Assembly (NCBI RefSeq): GCF_046533115.1
Contig: NZ_JAJQRC010000008.1
Location: forward strand, 38,837-102,836
Direction: 5' to 3'
DNA from: JAIRMO01 sp046533115
GTDB lineage: Bacteria > Spirochaetota > Spirochaetia > Treponematales > Breznakiellaceae
Length of the DNA stretch: 64,000 nt
Part shown: in pieces, positions 27,095 through 34,813 of the stretch
Layout: each line of letters starts with the position of its first letter
How positions within the stretch are numbered: the first letter of the stretch is position 1
The notes under the pieces: generated by a model
The model's database searches: none
Told to the model about the DNA's origin: nothing
What the model saw: only the letters and a program-made list of their open reading frames with translations
Program-made: the position numbers and the translations under genes

Positions 27095-27400
27095 GAATTT
27101 AAGAGAATTTTAAGAAATTTACCACGAAGGCGCAGAAGGCGAAGAAGGAGGGAGAAGAGTTAGGAGAGAGGAGTTAGGAGAGTGAAGAGTGAAAGAGTAA
27201 GGAATAACGGCTCACTTTTCATTATTTATTTTTCCTTCTTAATTCTTCTTCCTTATTCGCCTTCTGCGCCTTTGTGGTGAATTCTCTTTAATGTCTATAG
27301 TACCAGGTGCTGGATGGCGTCTTTGTGGTGAATTCTCTTTTTCCTGTTCGTGTTTTTCGTGTGGTTCGTGGTTAAATTTCGTCTTCGTGGTTGAATTTCT
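27095..27400. repeat. Nested inverted-repeat element, copy D
   Basis: The left inner arm ACCACGAAGGCGCAGAAGGC (27121-27140) pairs with GCCTTCTGCGCCTTTGTGGT near 27259-27278. An outer right arm GTGTGGTTCGTGGTTA ends near 27374. One unit of the 52-bp repeat is present near 27268-27320. It fills the 27086-27429 gap between converging genes. Confidence 0.78.
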
Positions 27401-27429
27401 TAGGTGCGGGGATTAAAACCAAATACGGC

Positions 27430-28779
27430 TTACCGCGTCAGCTTCCGCATCCAGTTCCAGCGGTTGAGTTTTATTATTGCCACGATGCACTTGAGGACCT
27501 GATCGCATTTGAGGCAGGCGAAAACCACCACCGGGGGAAAGTGGAAGACAAAGGCCGATAACAGGGCCGAGGGGATGACGATGAGCCAGACATGGATGAG
27601 GTCGTTTATCAGGACAAAGCTGGTGGCGCCACCGGCCCGGACTATGCCGGTAAGGACCGACATCTGATAGGAGGTGCCTACGATGGTAATTGAAAATACG
27701 GTGAGGAATTGCTGGGCATAGACATGGGCTTCGTCGGAGATGCTCGGGAACCCGACTGCCAGAATAAGGCCTTTGGTGAAAAAGATCAGCAGCCCGGTCA
27801 GGAGGCCGAAGCCCAGAAAGATAAGCTGTAAGGTCTTGGAATACATTTTGACCCGTTGATAATCCCCGGAACCGACGGTTCTGCCGATGATGACCCCCGA
27901 GGCGTTGGCAATGCCGTAGACCAGCACGCTGAAAAACTGGAACAAATTGGCGGCAATGGTGTTGGCCGCCAGGACTTCGGTCCCCAAACGGCCCAGGATG
28001 GCCACCTGGGTGCTTCCCGCGATACCCCAGATGATGTCCCCCAAAAGAACCGGTAGACCGTATCTAAAAAAGTCACTTAATATTTCCCGGTTCCGCAGGG
28101 CCAGGTCCTTTATCCGCAGACAGAGGTTTTTATCGATAAACCGGACATAGCGGAAGGTAACGCCCAATTCGGCGATCCGGGCGATCAGGGTGGCTATGGC
28201 CGCCCCGGAAACGCCCAGGGCGGGCATTCCCAGATTGCCGAAAATCAGTACCCAGTTGAGAAAGACATTGACAAAAAAACCGGTAAGGGAACTCAAAAAC
28301 CCGATTTTGGTGTTTTGCACACAACGCATGGAGGCGAGGAGCACGCTGTTGACACTAAAAAAAATATAGGAAAAGCATACGATCCTGATATACCGCATCC
28401 CCTCGGCAATGACCTTTTCATCCTGGGTGAATAAATTTAAAATCCTGGCGGGAAACAAAAATACCAGGAGGGTGGCGGCGGCTCCAAGGCCCAGGGCAAA
28501 TTTAAGGGTAATGGCGATAACGACCTTGGCGTTTTTAACGTCCTTTTTCCCCAGATACTGGGCCGCTAAAACCACCATGGCCGCCCCCAAACCGGTGCAG
28601 AACATAAAAAGCAGCCATTGTACCTGATTGGAAAGGAACACCCCGGAAAGGGAAAGATCTCCCAGGGAGCCCACCATAAAATTGTCCGCCAGCCCTATTC
28701 CGTAGGTGATGAGGTTTTGCATTGCCAGGGGAAGGGCAATTTGCACCAGAGTTGTATAAAACTTTTTGTCCGTTACCAT
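27430..28779 (-). CDS. MATE-family multidrug/cation efflux transporter
   Basis: 449 residues from the ATG at 28779, preceded by AGGGG; 19 further in-frame codons upstream lack a site. About 12 hydrophobic segments are present. MATE features include PLAMQNLITYGIGLADNFMV in TM1, GVFLSNQVQWLLFMFCTGLG, the LPVLLGDIIWGIAGSTQVAI block at the start of the second half, and NASGVIIGRTVGSG. MATE proteins export cationic drugs or metabolites against sodium or proton. The substrate is unknown. It is transcribed away from the structured intergenic element at 28.83-29.01 kb. Confidence 0.93.
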   Translation of the reverse strand: MVTDKKFYTTLVQIALPLAMQNLITYGIGLADNFMVGSLGDLSLSGVFLSNQVQWLLFMFCTGLGAAMVVLAAQYLGKKDVKNAKVVIAITLKFALGLGAAATLLVFLFPARILNLFTQDEKVIAEGMRYIRIVCFSYIFFSVNSVLLASMRCVQNTKIGFLSSLTGFFVNVFLNWVLIFGNLGMPALGVSGAAIATLIARIAELGVTFRYVRFIDKNLCLRIKDLALRNREILSDFFRYGLPVLLGDIIWGIAGSTQVAILGRLGTEVLAANTIAANLFQFFSVLVYGIANASGVIIGRTVGSGDYQRVKMYSKTLQLIFLGFGLLTGLLIFFTKGLILAVGFPSISDEAHVYAQQFLTVFSITIVGTSYQMSVLTGIVRAGGATSFVLINDLIHVWLIVIPSALLSAFVFHFPPVVVFACLKCDQVLKCIVAIIKLNRWNWMRKLTR

Positions 28780-28833
28780 GGAGGCCCCTGTAAATTTTAT
28801 TTGAAACTGAAAACCGGTACTGCTAAGGACCTG

Positions 28834-29010
28834 CACATCAACCTACCTCGCCCTGAAGGGCGAGGCAGGTTATGTGTGTATACTTCTTGCGCAGATCCTC
28901 AGGACCCGCGCAGAAACAACATGACCGAATGGTCATATTGTTTCTTTATTGCGTAAGCAATTAGAATAAAATGCTCTGCATTTTATTCTTGCGCGGGTAC
29001 TAACCTGAGG
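28834..29010 (+). promoter_or_regulatory. Candidate structured leader: hairpin plus four-way junction over the ThuA-like RBS
   Basis: Upstream hairpin: 28834-28853 with 28858-28876, about 18-19 pairs with one mismatch and one bulge. Junction: closing stem CCTCAGG (28897-28903) with CCTGAGG (29004-29010) and ACCCGCGCA (28904-28912) with TGCGCGGGT (28990-28998), separated by a 5-nt bulge ACTAA. Three arms lie inside it: GAAACAACATGACC (28913-28926) with GGTCATATTGTTTC (28931-28944); ATTGC (28948-28952) with GCAAT (28957-28961) and a GTAA loop; AGAATAAAATG (28963-28973) with CATTTTATTCT (28979-28989). Only four bases are unpaired at the junction. GAGG (29007-29010), the likely Shine-Dalgarno core for the ATG at 29018, is in the closing stem. 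Because the element is symmetric, function on the other strand or as DNA cannot be excluded. Confidence 0.6.
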
Positions 29011-29017
29011 GAGCATG

Positions 29018-29743
29018 ATGAAAAAGGAAGTATTAATTTTATGCGGCGGTTGGGACGGCCACGAGCCAAAACTTATCGCCGAACGATTCAAGGCCTTTCT
29101 TGAATCGGAGGGTTTCGGGGTGTCCGTTGCCGGGTCTTTGGAGGTATTAACCGATAAGGACCGGCTTATGGGCCTGGATCTTTTTATTCCGATATGGACC
29201 ATGGGGGCGGACTTGCCCCGGGAAACCTTTGAACCCCTGCTGGAAGCGGTCGGTTCCGGGGTGGGGCTTGCCGGATGCCACGGGGGGATGTGCGACGCTT
29301 TCAGAACCGCGGTGGCCTATCAATTTATGACCGGCGCCAACTGGGTGAGTCATCCCGGTTCAGACGGCGTCCCCTACCGGATCAATATCCGTTCCCGGTC
29401 TCATCCCTTGACCGAAGGTATTGAGGACTTTGACGTGGTGTCCGAGCAATATTACCTCCAGGTGGATCCGGCTATTGAGGTGCTGGCTACCACCCGGTTT
29501 CCCACAGTTAAGTGGTACCACTCCACCAATGGGGAAGTTGACGTGCCCCAGATATGGACCAAACATTGGGGTCACGGCAGGGTCTATTATAACGCCTTGG
29601 GACATCACAACGATGTGTTTGATATTCCCGAGGCCTGGGAGTTGATGAAGCGGGGGCTCCTTTGGGCCGCGGAAGGCAAACGGATCGCCGTGGAAAAGGG
29701 GCTGTCCGCGGAGGAATTCAAAAGTGATAGGGGGATGTATTAG
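29018..29743 (+). CDS. ThuA-like domain protein
   Basis: About 241 residues. ATG at 29018 is preferred over 29015 because the GAGG site is then 7 bases away. It has a flavodoxin/GATase-like fold with VLILCGGWDGHEP at the N-terminus, GVGLAGCHGGMCDAF in the middle, and HWGHGRVYYNALGHHNDVFD near the C-terminus, all typical of ThuA-like proteins. ThuA was named for trehalose utilisation; the related proteins usually sit with Gfo/Idh/MocA oxidoreductases and sugar isomerases and act in sugar or sugar-acid conversion. The next gene follows with no gap. Substrate unknown. Its translation is probably controlled by the structured leader (inference). Confidence 0.88.
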   Translation: MKKEVLILCGGWDGHEPKLIAERFKAFLESEGFGVSVAGSLEVLTDKDRLMGLDLFIPIWTMGADLPRETFEPLLEAVGSGVGLAGCHGGMCDAFRTAVAYQFMTGANWVSHPGSDGVPYRINIRSRSHPLTEGIEDFDVVSEQYYLQVDPAIEVLATTRFPTVKWYHSTNGEVDVPQIWTKHWGHGRVYYNALGHHNDVFDIPEAWELMKRGLLWAAEGKRIAVEKGLSAEEFKSDRGMY

Positions 29744-30835
29744 ATGGACCCACAACGGATCGGTATCGTCGGATTGGGAAAGATCAGCGGTATCTATTTG
29801 CAGAATTTGACCGGCGTCTTTCGCCGCCGGGTCCGGGTTACCGCGGTGACGGATCTTATCCGGGAGCGGGGAGAGGCGGTTCAGGCGGAATATCATATCC
29901 CCTTTGTGCCGGATATTGAAACCCTTATCCACCGTTCCGACGTGGATATGGTGCTGAATATCACCCAGCCGCAAAATCATTATGACGTTGCCAAAAAGAC
30001 GGTGGAGGCGGGGAAGCATGTGTATAACGAAAAACCCCTCTGCGTTACCCGGGAAGAGGCAACGGAACTCCTGGATATCGCCCGGGCCCATAAGGTACGG
30101 GTGGGATGCGCCCCGGATACCTTCCTGGGCGCGGGGATCCAGACCTGCCGCAAGCTCATCGACGACGGCTGGATCGGAACTCCCATCGCCGCCACGGCCT
30201 TTATGATGAACCACGGCCACGAGCATTGGCACCCGGATCCGGAATTCTATTATAAAACCGGGGGCGGCCCCCTGTTTGACATGGGACCCTATTACCTTAC
30301 CGCCCTGGTAAACCTCCTGGGCCCCGTTGCCCGGGTTTCCGGTTCCGCCCAACAGGGCTTCAAGACCCGGACCATTACCAGCGAGCCCCAACAGGGCAAG
30401 ACCATCACCGTGGACGTTCCCACCCATATCGCCGCGACCCTGGACTTTGCCTCCGGCGCGGTGGGAACCCTGATCACGAGTTTTGATGTCTATTCCCACA
30501 CCTTGCCTTTCATCGAGATCTACGGCAGCGAAGGCACCCTCCGGGTTCCCGATCCCAATACCTTCGGCGGCCCCCTATGGGTAAGCCGCTTCCGGGAGGA
30601 GACCTGGTCGGAGATACCCCTTTTGGGGGCCTATGCCGAAAACAGCCGGGGCTTGGGAATTACCGATATGGCCTGCGCCATTGCCGAAGGGCGGCCCCAC
30701 CGCGCTTGTGGGGAACTGGCAAATCATGTCCTGGATCTGATGCACGGTATCCACGACGCCTCCCGTTCCGGGGTGTACTACGAGGTTAAGACCCGCTGCT
30801 CCCGGCCGGAAGTTTTGGGAAAAGAGGAATGGTAA
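29744..30835 (+). CDS. Gfo/Idh/MocA-family NAD(P)-dependent oxidoreductase
   Basis: 363 residues. The N-terminal Rossmann fold has GIVGLGKISGIYLQN (GxGxxx nucleotide motif), then VNITQPQNHYDVAKKTVEAG and HVYNEKPLCVTREEA, which contains the catalytic EKP lysine motif of the family. The C-terminal beta-sheet domain includes GGPLFDMGPYYLTALVNLLG. It probably oxidises or epimerises a cyclic sugar or polyol in the cytoplasm. The ATG directly follows the ThuA-like stop, so the two are co-translated. A strong terminator closes the unit after 3 bp. The substrate cannot be read from sequence. Confidence 0.92.
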   Translation: MDPQRIGIVGLGKISGIYLQNLTGVFRRRVRVTAVTDLIRERGEAVQAEYHIPFVPDIETLIHRSDVDMVLNITQPQNHYDVAKKTVEAGKHVYNEKPLCVTREEATELLDIARAHKVRVGCAPDTFLGAGIQTCRKLIDDGWIGTPIAATAFMMNHGHEHWHPDPEFYYKTGGGPLFDMGPYYLTALVNLLGPVARVSGSAQQGFKTRTITSEPQQGKTITVDVPTHIAATLDFASGAVGTLITSFDVYSHTLPFIEIYGSEGTLRVPDPNTFGGPLWVSRFREETWSEIPLLGAYAENSRGLGITDMACAIAEGRPHRACGELANHVLDLMHGIHDASRSGVYYEVKTRCSRPEVLGKEEW

Positions 30836-30838
30836 GGG

Positions 30839-30874
30839 ACGATCCGGGCCGGGTTGACCCCCGGATCGTTTTTT
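30839..30874 (+). terminator. Rho-independent terminator of the ThuA/Gfo unit
   Basis: ACGATCCGGG (30839-30848) pairs perfectly with CCCGGATCGT (30860-30869), an 11-nt loop lies between, and the T-run 30869-30874 follows. There is no A-run on the other side, so it acts for the plus strand. The opposing xylulokinase stop is 15 bp further on. Confidence 0.92.
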
Positions 30875-30889
30875 ACGGAAGGCCCCTCC

Positions 30890-32368
30890 CTATTGGTGAT
30901 ATATCTCTTTCCGTAAATTTAAATACGCCTGATAGACCCCGTCGTATTGCTTAACCTGTTCCCGGTTCGGCAGGGCGCGCTTTTGCTCGTTTAAGATAAT
31001 ATGCTTTTTGCATATTTCCGGTACCGAACCTTCCTTGCAGACACTCATGGCCTGGATAATCCCGCCGAAGGCCCCCGCTTCCTTGCCCTGGATCCCGATA
31101 ATTTCCGCGTCAAACACGTCGGCGATGATCTGCCGCCAGGGGGCGCTGTTACTGCCCCCTCCCACCAGGCGCAGTTGATGAAAGGAAAGTCCCTTTTCCC
31201 GCAGCAGATCACAGCCCCAGCGGATGCCAAAGGCCACCGCCTCTGCGCCGGAGCGGATACAGTTAGGCCGGGTGAAATTTTTTATGGTTAACCCCCCTAT
31301 ACATCCCCGGGCCGCAGGCAGTCCGGGCATACGCTCGCCGTTAAAGAAGGGCAGCATGATCACCCCCTCGGCGCCGATAGGGGAAGCGGCCATGTCCGCA
31401 TCAAAGGCGGCAAGTTCAAGGCCGAAAAGTTCCTGTACCGCGGTGGTGGTGGAGGTGGCGTTCATGATACATATCGTGGGAATCCAGCCGTTGGGGATGG
31501 AGTTTTGAATCTGAATTATTTCCGGATAACCTTCGGGCCGCTGGTCGGTAAAGATACTGAACACCCCGGAAGTCCCCAGGTTCATGGTGGCGATGCCCGG
31601 TTCCACATTGCCGGTCCCCACCGCGGCCATCATATTGTCCCCGCTTCCCGGGGCGACAATACAGGAATCGGCGAGGCCGTATTTTTCGGCGATCTCCGGC
31701 TTTACCGTTCCCACCGCATCCAGATCGTCAATGACCGGGGGCAGGGTCTTTTTAAAGTCCGGCGCGATCAGGGAAACCATTTTATCACTCCAGACCTTGT
31801 GGATCACATCGTAATAGCCGGTCCCGGAGGCGCTTCCCGCATCGGTGGCGATGATGCCGGAGAGATAAAAATTGATATAATCCTTAGGATTGATCACAAA
31901 GGCGATTTTTTCAAAGATTTCCGGCTCCGTCTCTTTAAGCCATATCAGTTTTGAAACCGTATACCCTACGGGAAGGGAGGTTCCGATGGCGGCGATAACC
32001 CCCGCGGGCCCCCCGGCCAGATCGATATACTTCTGGTTCGCCCCGGCGGTTTCGGTATCGTTCCAGAGCTTTGCCCGGCGCAGTACCTTTTTATCCTTAT
32101 CCAGGACCACCAAGCCATGCTGCTGCCCGGAAACGCCAATACCGGCAATTTTCTTGCGTTCTTCCGGGGAGAGGTTTTTCAGGGCCTCCTTCAGGGCGAG
32201 GTCCAGGGCGTTTATCCACCACACCGGTTCCTGCTCCCGGCCGCCCTTTTCGTTGGAAAAAATTTCATGTCCCCCATAACCGTCCCCCAGAAAACGTTTT
32301 GTCGCGGGATCGTACACCACGACCTTGGTTCCCTGGGTTCCGCAGTCGATACCGATATAATACGCCAT
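30890..32368 (-). CDS. xylB: FGGY-family carbohydrate kinase, xylulokinase
   Basis: 492 residues from the ATG at 32368 (GGGGAGGATTTT upstream; seven extra codons upstream are untranslated). FGGY features are IGIDCGTQGTKVVVYD at the N-terminus, GQQHGLVVLD (the xylulokinase-typical QHG), GDNMMAAVGTGNVEPG, and the C-terminal LRLVGGGSNSAPWRQIIADV. The reaction is D-xylulose plus ATP to xylulose 5-phosphate. The gene lies 129 bp downstream of a zinc polyol dehydrogenase in the same direction, so the pair can take xylitol or a related polyol into the pentose phosphate pathway. Substrate is inferred from motifs and context. Confidence 0.93.
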   Translation of the reverse strand: MAYYIGIDCGTQGTKVVVYDPATKRFLGDGYGGHEIFSNEKGGREQEPVWWINALDLALKEALKNLSPEERKKIAGIGVSGQQHGLVVLDKDKKVLRRAKLWNDTETAGANQKYIDLAGGPAGVIAAIGTSLPVGYTVSKLIWLKETEPEIFEKIAFVINPKDYINFYLSGIIATDAGSASGTGYYDVIHKVWSDKMVSLIAPDFKKTLPPVIDDLDAVGTVKPEIAEKYGLADSCIVAPGSGDNMMAAVGTGNVEPGIATMNLGTSGVFSIFTDQRPEGYPEIIQIQNSIPNGWIPTICIMNATSTTTAVQELFGLELAAFDADMAASPIGAEGVIMLPFFNGERMPGLPAARGCIGGLTIKNFTRPNCIRSGAEAVAFGIRWGCDLLREKGLSFHQLRLVGGGSNSAPWRQIIADVFDAEIIGIQGKEAGAFGGIIQAMSVCKEGSVPEICKKHIILNEQKRALPNREQVKQYDGVYQAYLNLRKEIYHQ

Positions 32369-32497
32369 AAAATCCTCCCCGCCTCGCAAAGGCTGGTTTC
32401 AGGTTATCCCGTTCAAAGCGCCCCCGTCAATATGGGATGCTGCCCGGATCAACGCGTAATACCGCGGATAAAACCGGGAACATGGAGAAAGCCGGGG

Positions 32498-33535
32498 TCA
32501 GGAAAGCTCTATCATGACCTTTACCACATCCGGATGACCGGCGGCGGCGTATTCATAGGCGGCAATGGCATCCTCAAACCTGAAGGTTTTACTGATGAAC
32601 CGTTTGATATCGATCTTTCCCGCATTTACCAGGGCGATGGCCCGGTCAAAGCAGTTGATGTACCGGAATATGGTTTCGATACTGAGGCCCTGGCCCTGCA
32701 GGAAGGACACGTCGAGGGGGACCGTGCCGTTCATCATTCCCACCAACACCACCTTTCCCCCCCTTCTGGCGCATCTGAAAAAATCAGGATACACCTTCGG
32801 GCTCCCGGAGGCTTCAAACACCACGTTACACCCCTTGCCGTTGGTTTCCTTCATGATAAATTCCCGCAGATCCCTTTTGGCGGTATTGACCGGGGTGATA
32901 TTTTTATCGTAGGCCCCGGCCAGGTCCAATTTTTCCTGTTTTACATCGGAGATAAATACCTTGCCGCACCCGCCGGCCAGGGCGGATATGGCGCACATAA
33001 CGCCGATGGTCCCGCAGCCCACCACCAGGGCCGTATCCCCGGGTTTGATGGCGGCCTTTTTTGCCGCCTCAATGCCGATGGCCAGGGGTTCCATCATGGC
33101 TCCCTCCGCCGCGCTCAGCCCCGGGGGAAGTTTGAAGCAAAACTGCGCGGGATGGACCACGGTTTCCCGCAGGCAGCCGTGTACCGGGGGAGTTGCCCAG
33201 AAAACCACGTCGGGATCGATATTGTATATCCCCTCCATCACCTCCCGGGAGCGCCGGTTGGGGATTCCCGGCTCCATGCAGACCAGATCGCCGATACTCA
33301 GATTGGTAACCTTTTCGCCCTTCTCGATGATGATCCCCGCAGCCTCATGCCCCAGGATCATGGGTTCTTTGACGATAAAATCGCCGATGGCCCCCTCCAC
33401 ATAGTAGTGGATGTCGCTGCCGCAGATACCGCAGGCCCGTATCTGTATTTTGACATCATAGGGACCGACGGTCTCGGTGATTGGAAAATCCCTCAGGCTC
33501 AAGTTTCTCTTCGATTCCAGTACCAATGCTTTCAT
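32498..33535 (-). CDS. Zinc-dependent polyol dehydrogenase (xylitol/sorbitol type)
   Basis: 345 residues. Medium-chain dehydrogenase: catalytic zinc region CGICGSDIHYYVEGAIGDF, then ILGHEAAGIIIEKG (the GHE motif), and the nucleotide-binding VVGCGTIGVMCAISALAG. The HYY and GAIGDF stretch is typical of xylitol and sorbitol dehydrogenases. It probably oxidises xylitol to xylulose with NAD, which the downstream xylulokinase phosphorylates. The structural-zinc cysteine loop around residues 90-105 appears degenerate (only one Cys visible near MEPGIPNRRSREVM), as in some sorbitol dehydrogenases. AAGGGAGA precedes the ATG. Confidence 0.9.
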   Translation of the reverse strand: MKALVLESKRNLSLRDFPITETVGPYDVKIQIRACGICGSDIHYYVEGAIGDFIVKEPMILGHEAAGIIIEKGEKVTNLSIGDLVCMEPGIPNRRSREVMEGIYNIDPDVVFWATPPVHGCLRETVVHPAQFCFKLPPGLSAAEGAMMEPLAIGIEAAKKAAIKPGDTALVVGCGTIGVMCAISALAGGCGKVFISDVKQEKLDLAGAYDKNITPVNTAKRDLREFIMKETNGKGCNVVFEASGSPKVYPDFFRCARRGGKVVLVGMMNGTVPLDVSFLQGQGLSIETIFRYINCFDRAIALVNAGKIDIKRFISKTFRFEDAIAAYEYAAAGHPDVVKVMIELS

Positions 33536-33605
33536 AGCGGTTCTCCCTTACCATATTTATAAACGGGAAATTCGGCTTTTGTCAACGAAAAAATTAATGA
33601 GAGCC

Positions 33606-33660
33606 GAGCCGGTTTCAAAACCGGGATCCGCGGGGATCTAGGGTTCCATGAAACCGGCTC
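33606..33660. repeat. TTTCAAAACC-family hairpin downstream of the hsp20 gene
   Basis: GAGCCGGTTTC (33606-33616) pairs perfectly with GAAACCGGCTC (33650-33660) around a 33-nt loop. It lies in the gap between the hsp20 stop and the polyol dehydrogenase start, both on the minus strand. No T-run follows, so it is not a canonical terminator. Confidence 0.7.
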
Positions 33661-33680
33661 AGGTAAAAGAGTCCCGCGCC

Positions 33681-34232
33681 TTAGTTTTCTTCTTTAATTA
33701 TTTCTATTTTAATGCCGTCGTTCTGATCCGGCTCGTCTTTTGGGGGGACGGTGACCTTGAGGATACCGTTTTTGAACACCGCCTTGACCTGCTCCTGGGC
33801 GTATTTATCCAGGGGGACATAGTATTTCTGTTTTTCAATGTCTTTGAGTTTGAGCCGGCGCTTAAAATAGCGGATGTTTTCATCCACGGAACGGTTTGCC
33901 TCGGCATCCCCCGGGGAGGCGCCGTCGTTTATTTTGGCGGAGAATACCATATAATCCCCCTGAAAGGACAAGCTGATGTCCTTTTCATCAAATCCCGCCA
34001 GGGCAAACTCAAAGATCATGCTCCGGTTCCCGGTCATGTACACGTTCATGGGGGGATAGGAATAGTTGGGGTAATAGTCGATGTTTTCATCGAAGGGCCC
34101 CCGTCGGCCGAATCCGTTCGCCCCGCCGCTGAATTCGAAATTCCGGTGAAATTCATCGCTGAAATTTTGAGCGGCCTCGAAGATCTCGTCAAATATGGCG
34201 CCCAAATCCATGTACCCTTTATTGCCTTTCAT
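33681..34232 (-). CDS. Hsp20/alpha-crystallin small heat-shock protein
   Basis: 183 residues. The alpha-crystallin domain occupies about residues 60-175: MNVYMTGNRSMIFEFALAGF near the start and the family signature AVFKNGILKVTVPPKDE near the end. The N-terminal 60 residues are polar and aromatic, as usual for oligomer assembly. It holds unfolding proteins in the cytoplasm. AAAGGAG precedes the ATG. The 5' leader contains short GC-rich palindromes (GGCCGGGCCGTAAGGCCGGC region), but I cannot show an RNA thermometer. It contains an insert around residues 105-120 rich in Asp, Gly and Ser. Confidence 0.9.
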   Translation of the reverse strand: MKGNKGYMDLGAIFDEIFEAAQNFSDEFHRNFEFSGGANGFGRRGPFDENIDYYPNYSYPPMNVYMTGNRSMIFEFALAGFDEKDISLSFQGDYMVFSAKINDGASPGDAEANRSVDENIRYFKRRLKLKDIEKQKYYVPLDKYAQEQVKAVFKNGILKVTVPPKDEPDQNDGIKIEIIKEEN

Positions 34233-34333
34233 AACAGGCTCCTTTGCATCCGCAGATGCTGCCGGCCTTACGGCCCGGCCGGATTAGATGGACCCTCCGC
34301 AGAGCGATCCCTTAGGTAGGATATAGTATCCTG

Positions 34334-34359
34334 GGTTTCAAAACTTCAGTTTTGGAACC
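34334..34359. repeat. TTTCAAAACC-family hairpin between hsp20 and rseC-like genes
   Basis: GGTTTCAAAAC (34334-34344) pairs with GTTTTGGAACC (34349-34359), one wobble, 4-nt loop. It is just 5' of hsp20 and just 3' of the RseC-like gene (both minus strand). Confidence 0.7.
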
Positions 34360-34813
34360 GGCTCCCTTCTTTATAATATACCACGGTTGGCTTCCCCGGG
34401 GGAAGATATTTACGGATAAAATAGACTATTCCGGCAAAAAAAAAGAGTCCCCCGCCCCCTGTAGCCGCCCGCAGGGCCTGATTTTCCGGGGAAAGGACCA
34501 GACCCCCCAGGGCATACCCCGCGACAAAGCCCAAAAAAGGGGGGAGCAGGGCGGTTAGGGCTTGTACCAGGGTGGAACCCGAGGGGAACTCCACCGCCAC
34601 CCGCTGGCCCGGAACCAGGGGGAGTTTTTTCCGGTTCAGGGCGATTACCAGGCGCTGATTCGGCGGGCATCCTTGCTTTGAGCCGGCGCCGGAAAAACCA
34701 CAGGTCATATCCCGGGACCTCCCATGGCCACAACCCGCACAGGACCCGGGCTGATCCAGGCTTAAAACGACCAGATCCCCGGATATCTCCCGAACCAGGC
34801 CGGTTTCAGTCAT
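34346..34813 (-). CDS. RseC/MucC-family membrane protein
   Basis: 155 residues from the ATG at 34813; a longer frame upstream overlaps ymdB and is unlikely. The N-terminal soluble part has a Cys cluster (CAGCGHGRSRDMTC, then GCPPN). Two membrane segments follow (ALTALLPPFLGFVAGYALGG; GGLFFFAGIVYFIRKYL). This is the RseC order, where the cysteines may hold an Fe-S cluster. In other bacteria RseC takes part in SoxR reduction or envelope-stress control and often sits with Rnf genes; no Rnf genes are seen here. The start overlaps the ymdB stop by 8 bases, so the two are coupled. Confidence 0.85.
   Translation of the reverse strand: MTETGLVREISGDLVVLSLDQPGSCAGCGHGRSRDMTCGFSGAGSKQGCPPNQRLVIALNRKKLPLVPGQRVAVEFPSGSTLVQALTALLPPFLGFVAGYALGGLVLSPENQALRAATGGGGLFFFAGIVYFIRKYLPPGKPTVVYYKEGSRFQN

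Noticed and set aside
34233..34333. ROSE-type RNA thermometer ahead of hsp20
   Set aside because: Short GC palindromes are present, but I could not find the usual anti-Shine-Dalgarno pairing with AAAGGAG.
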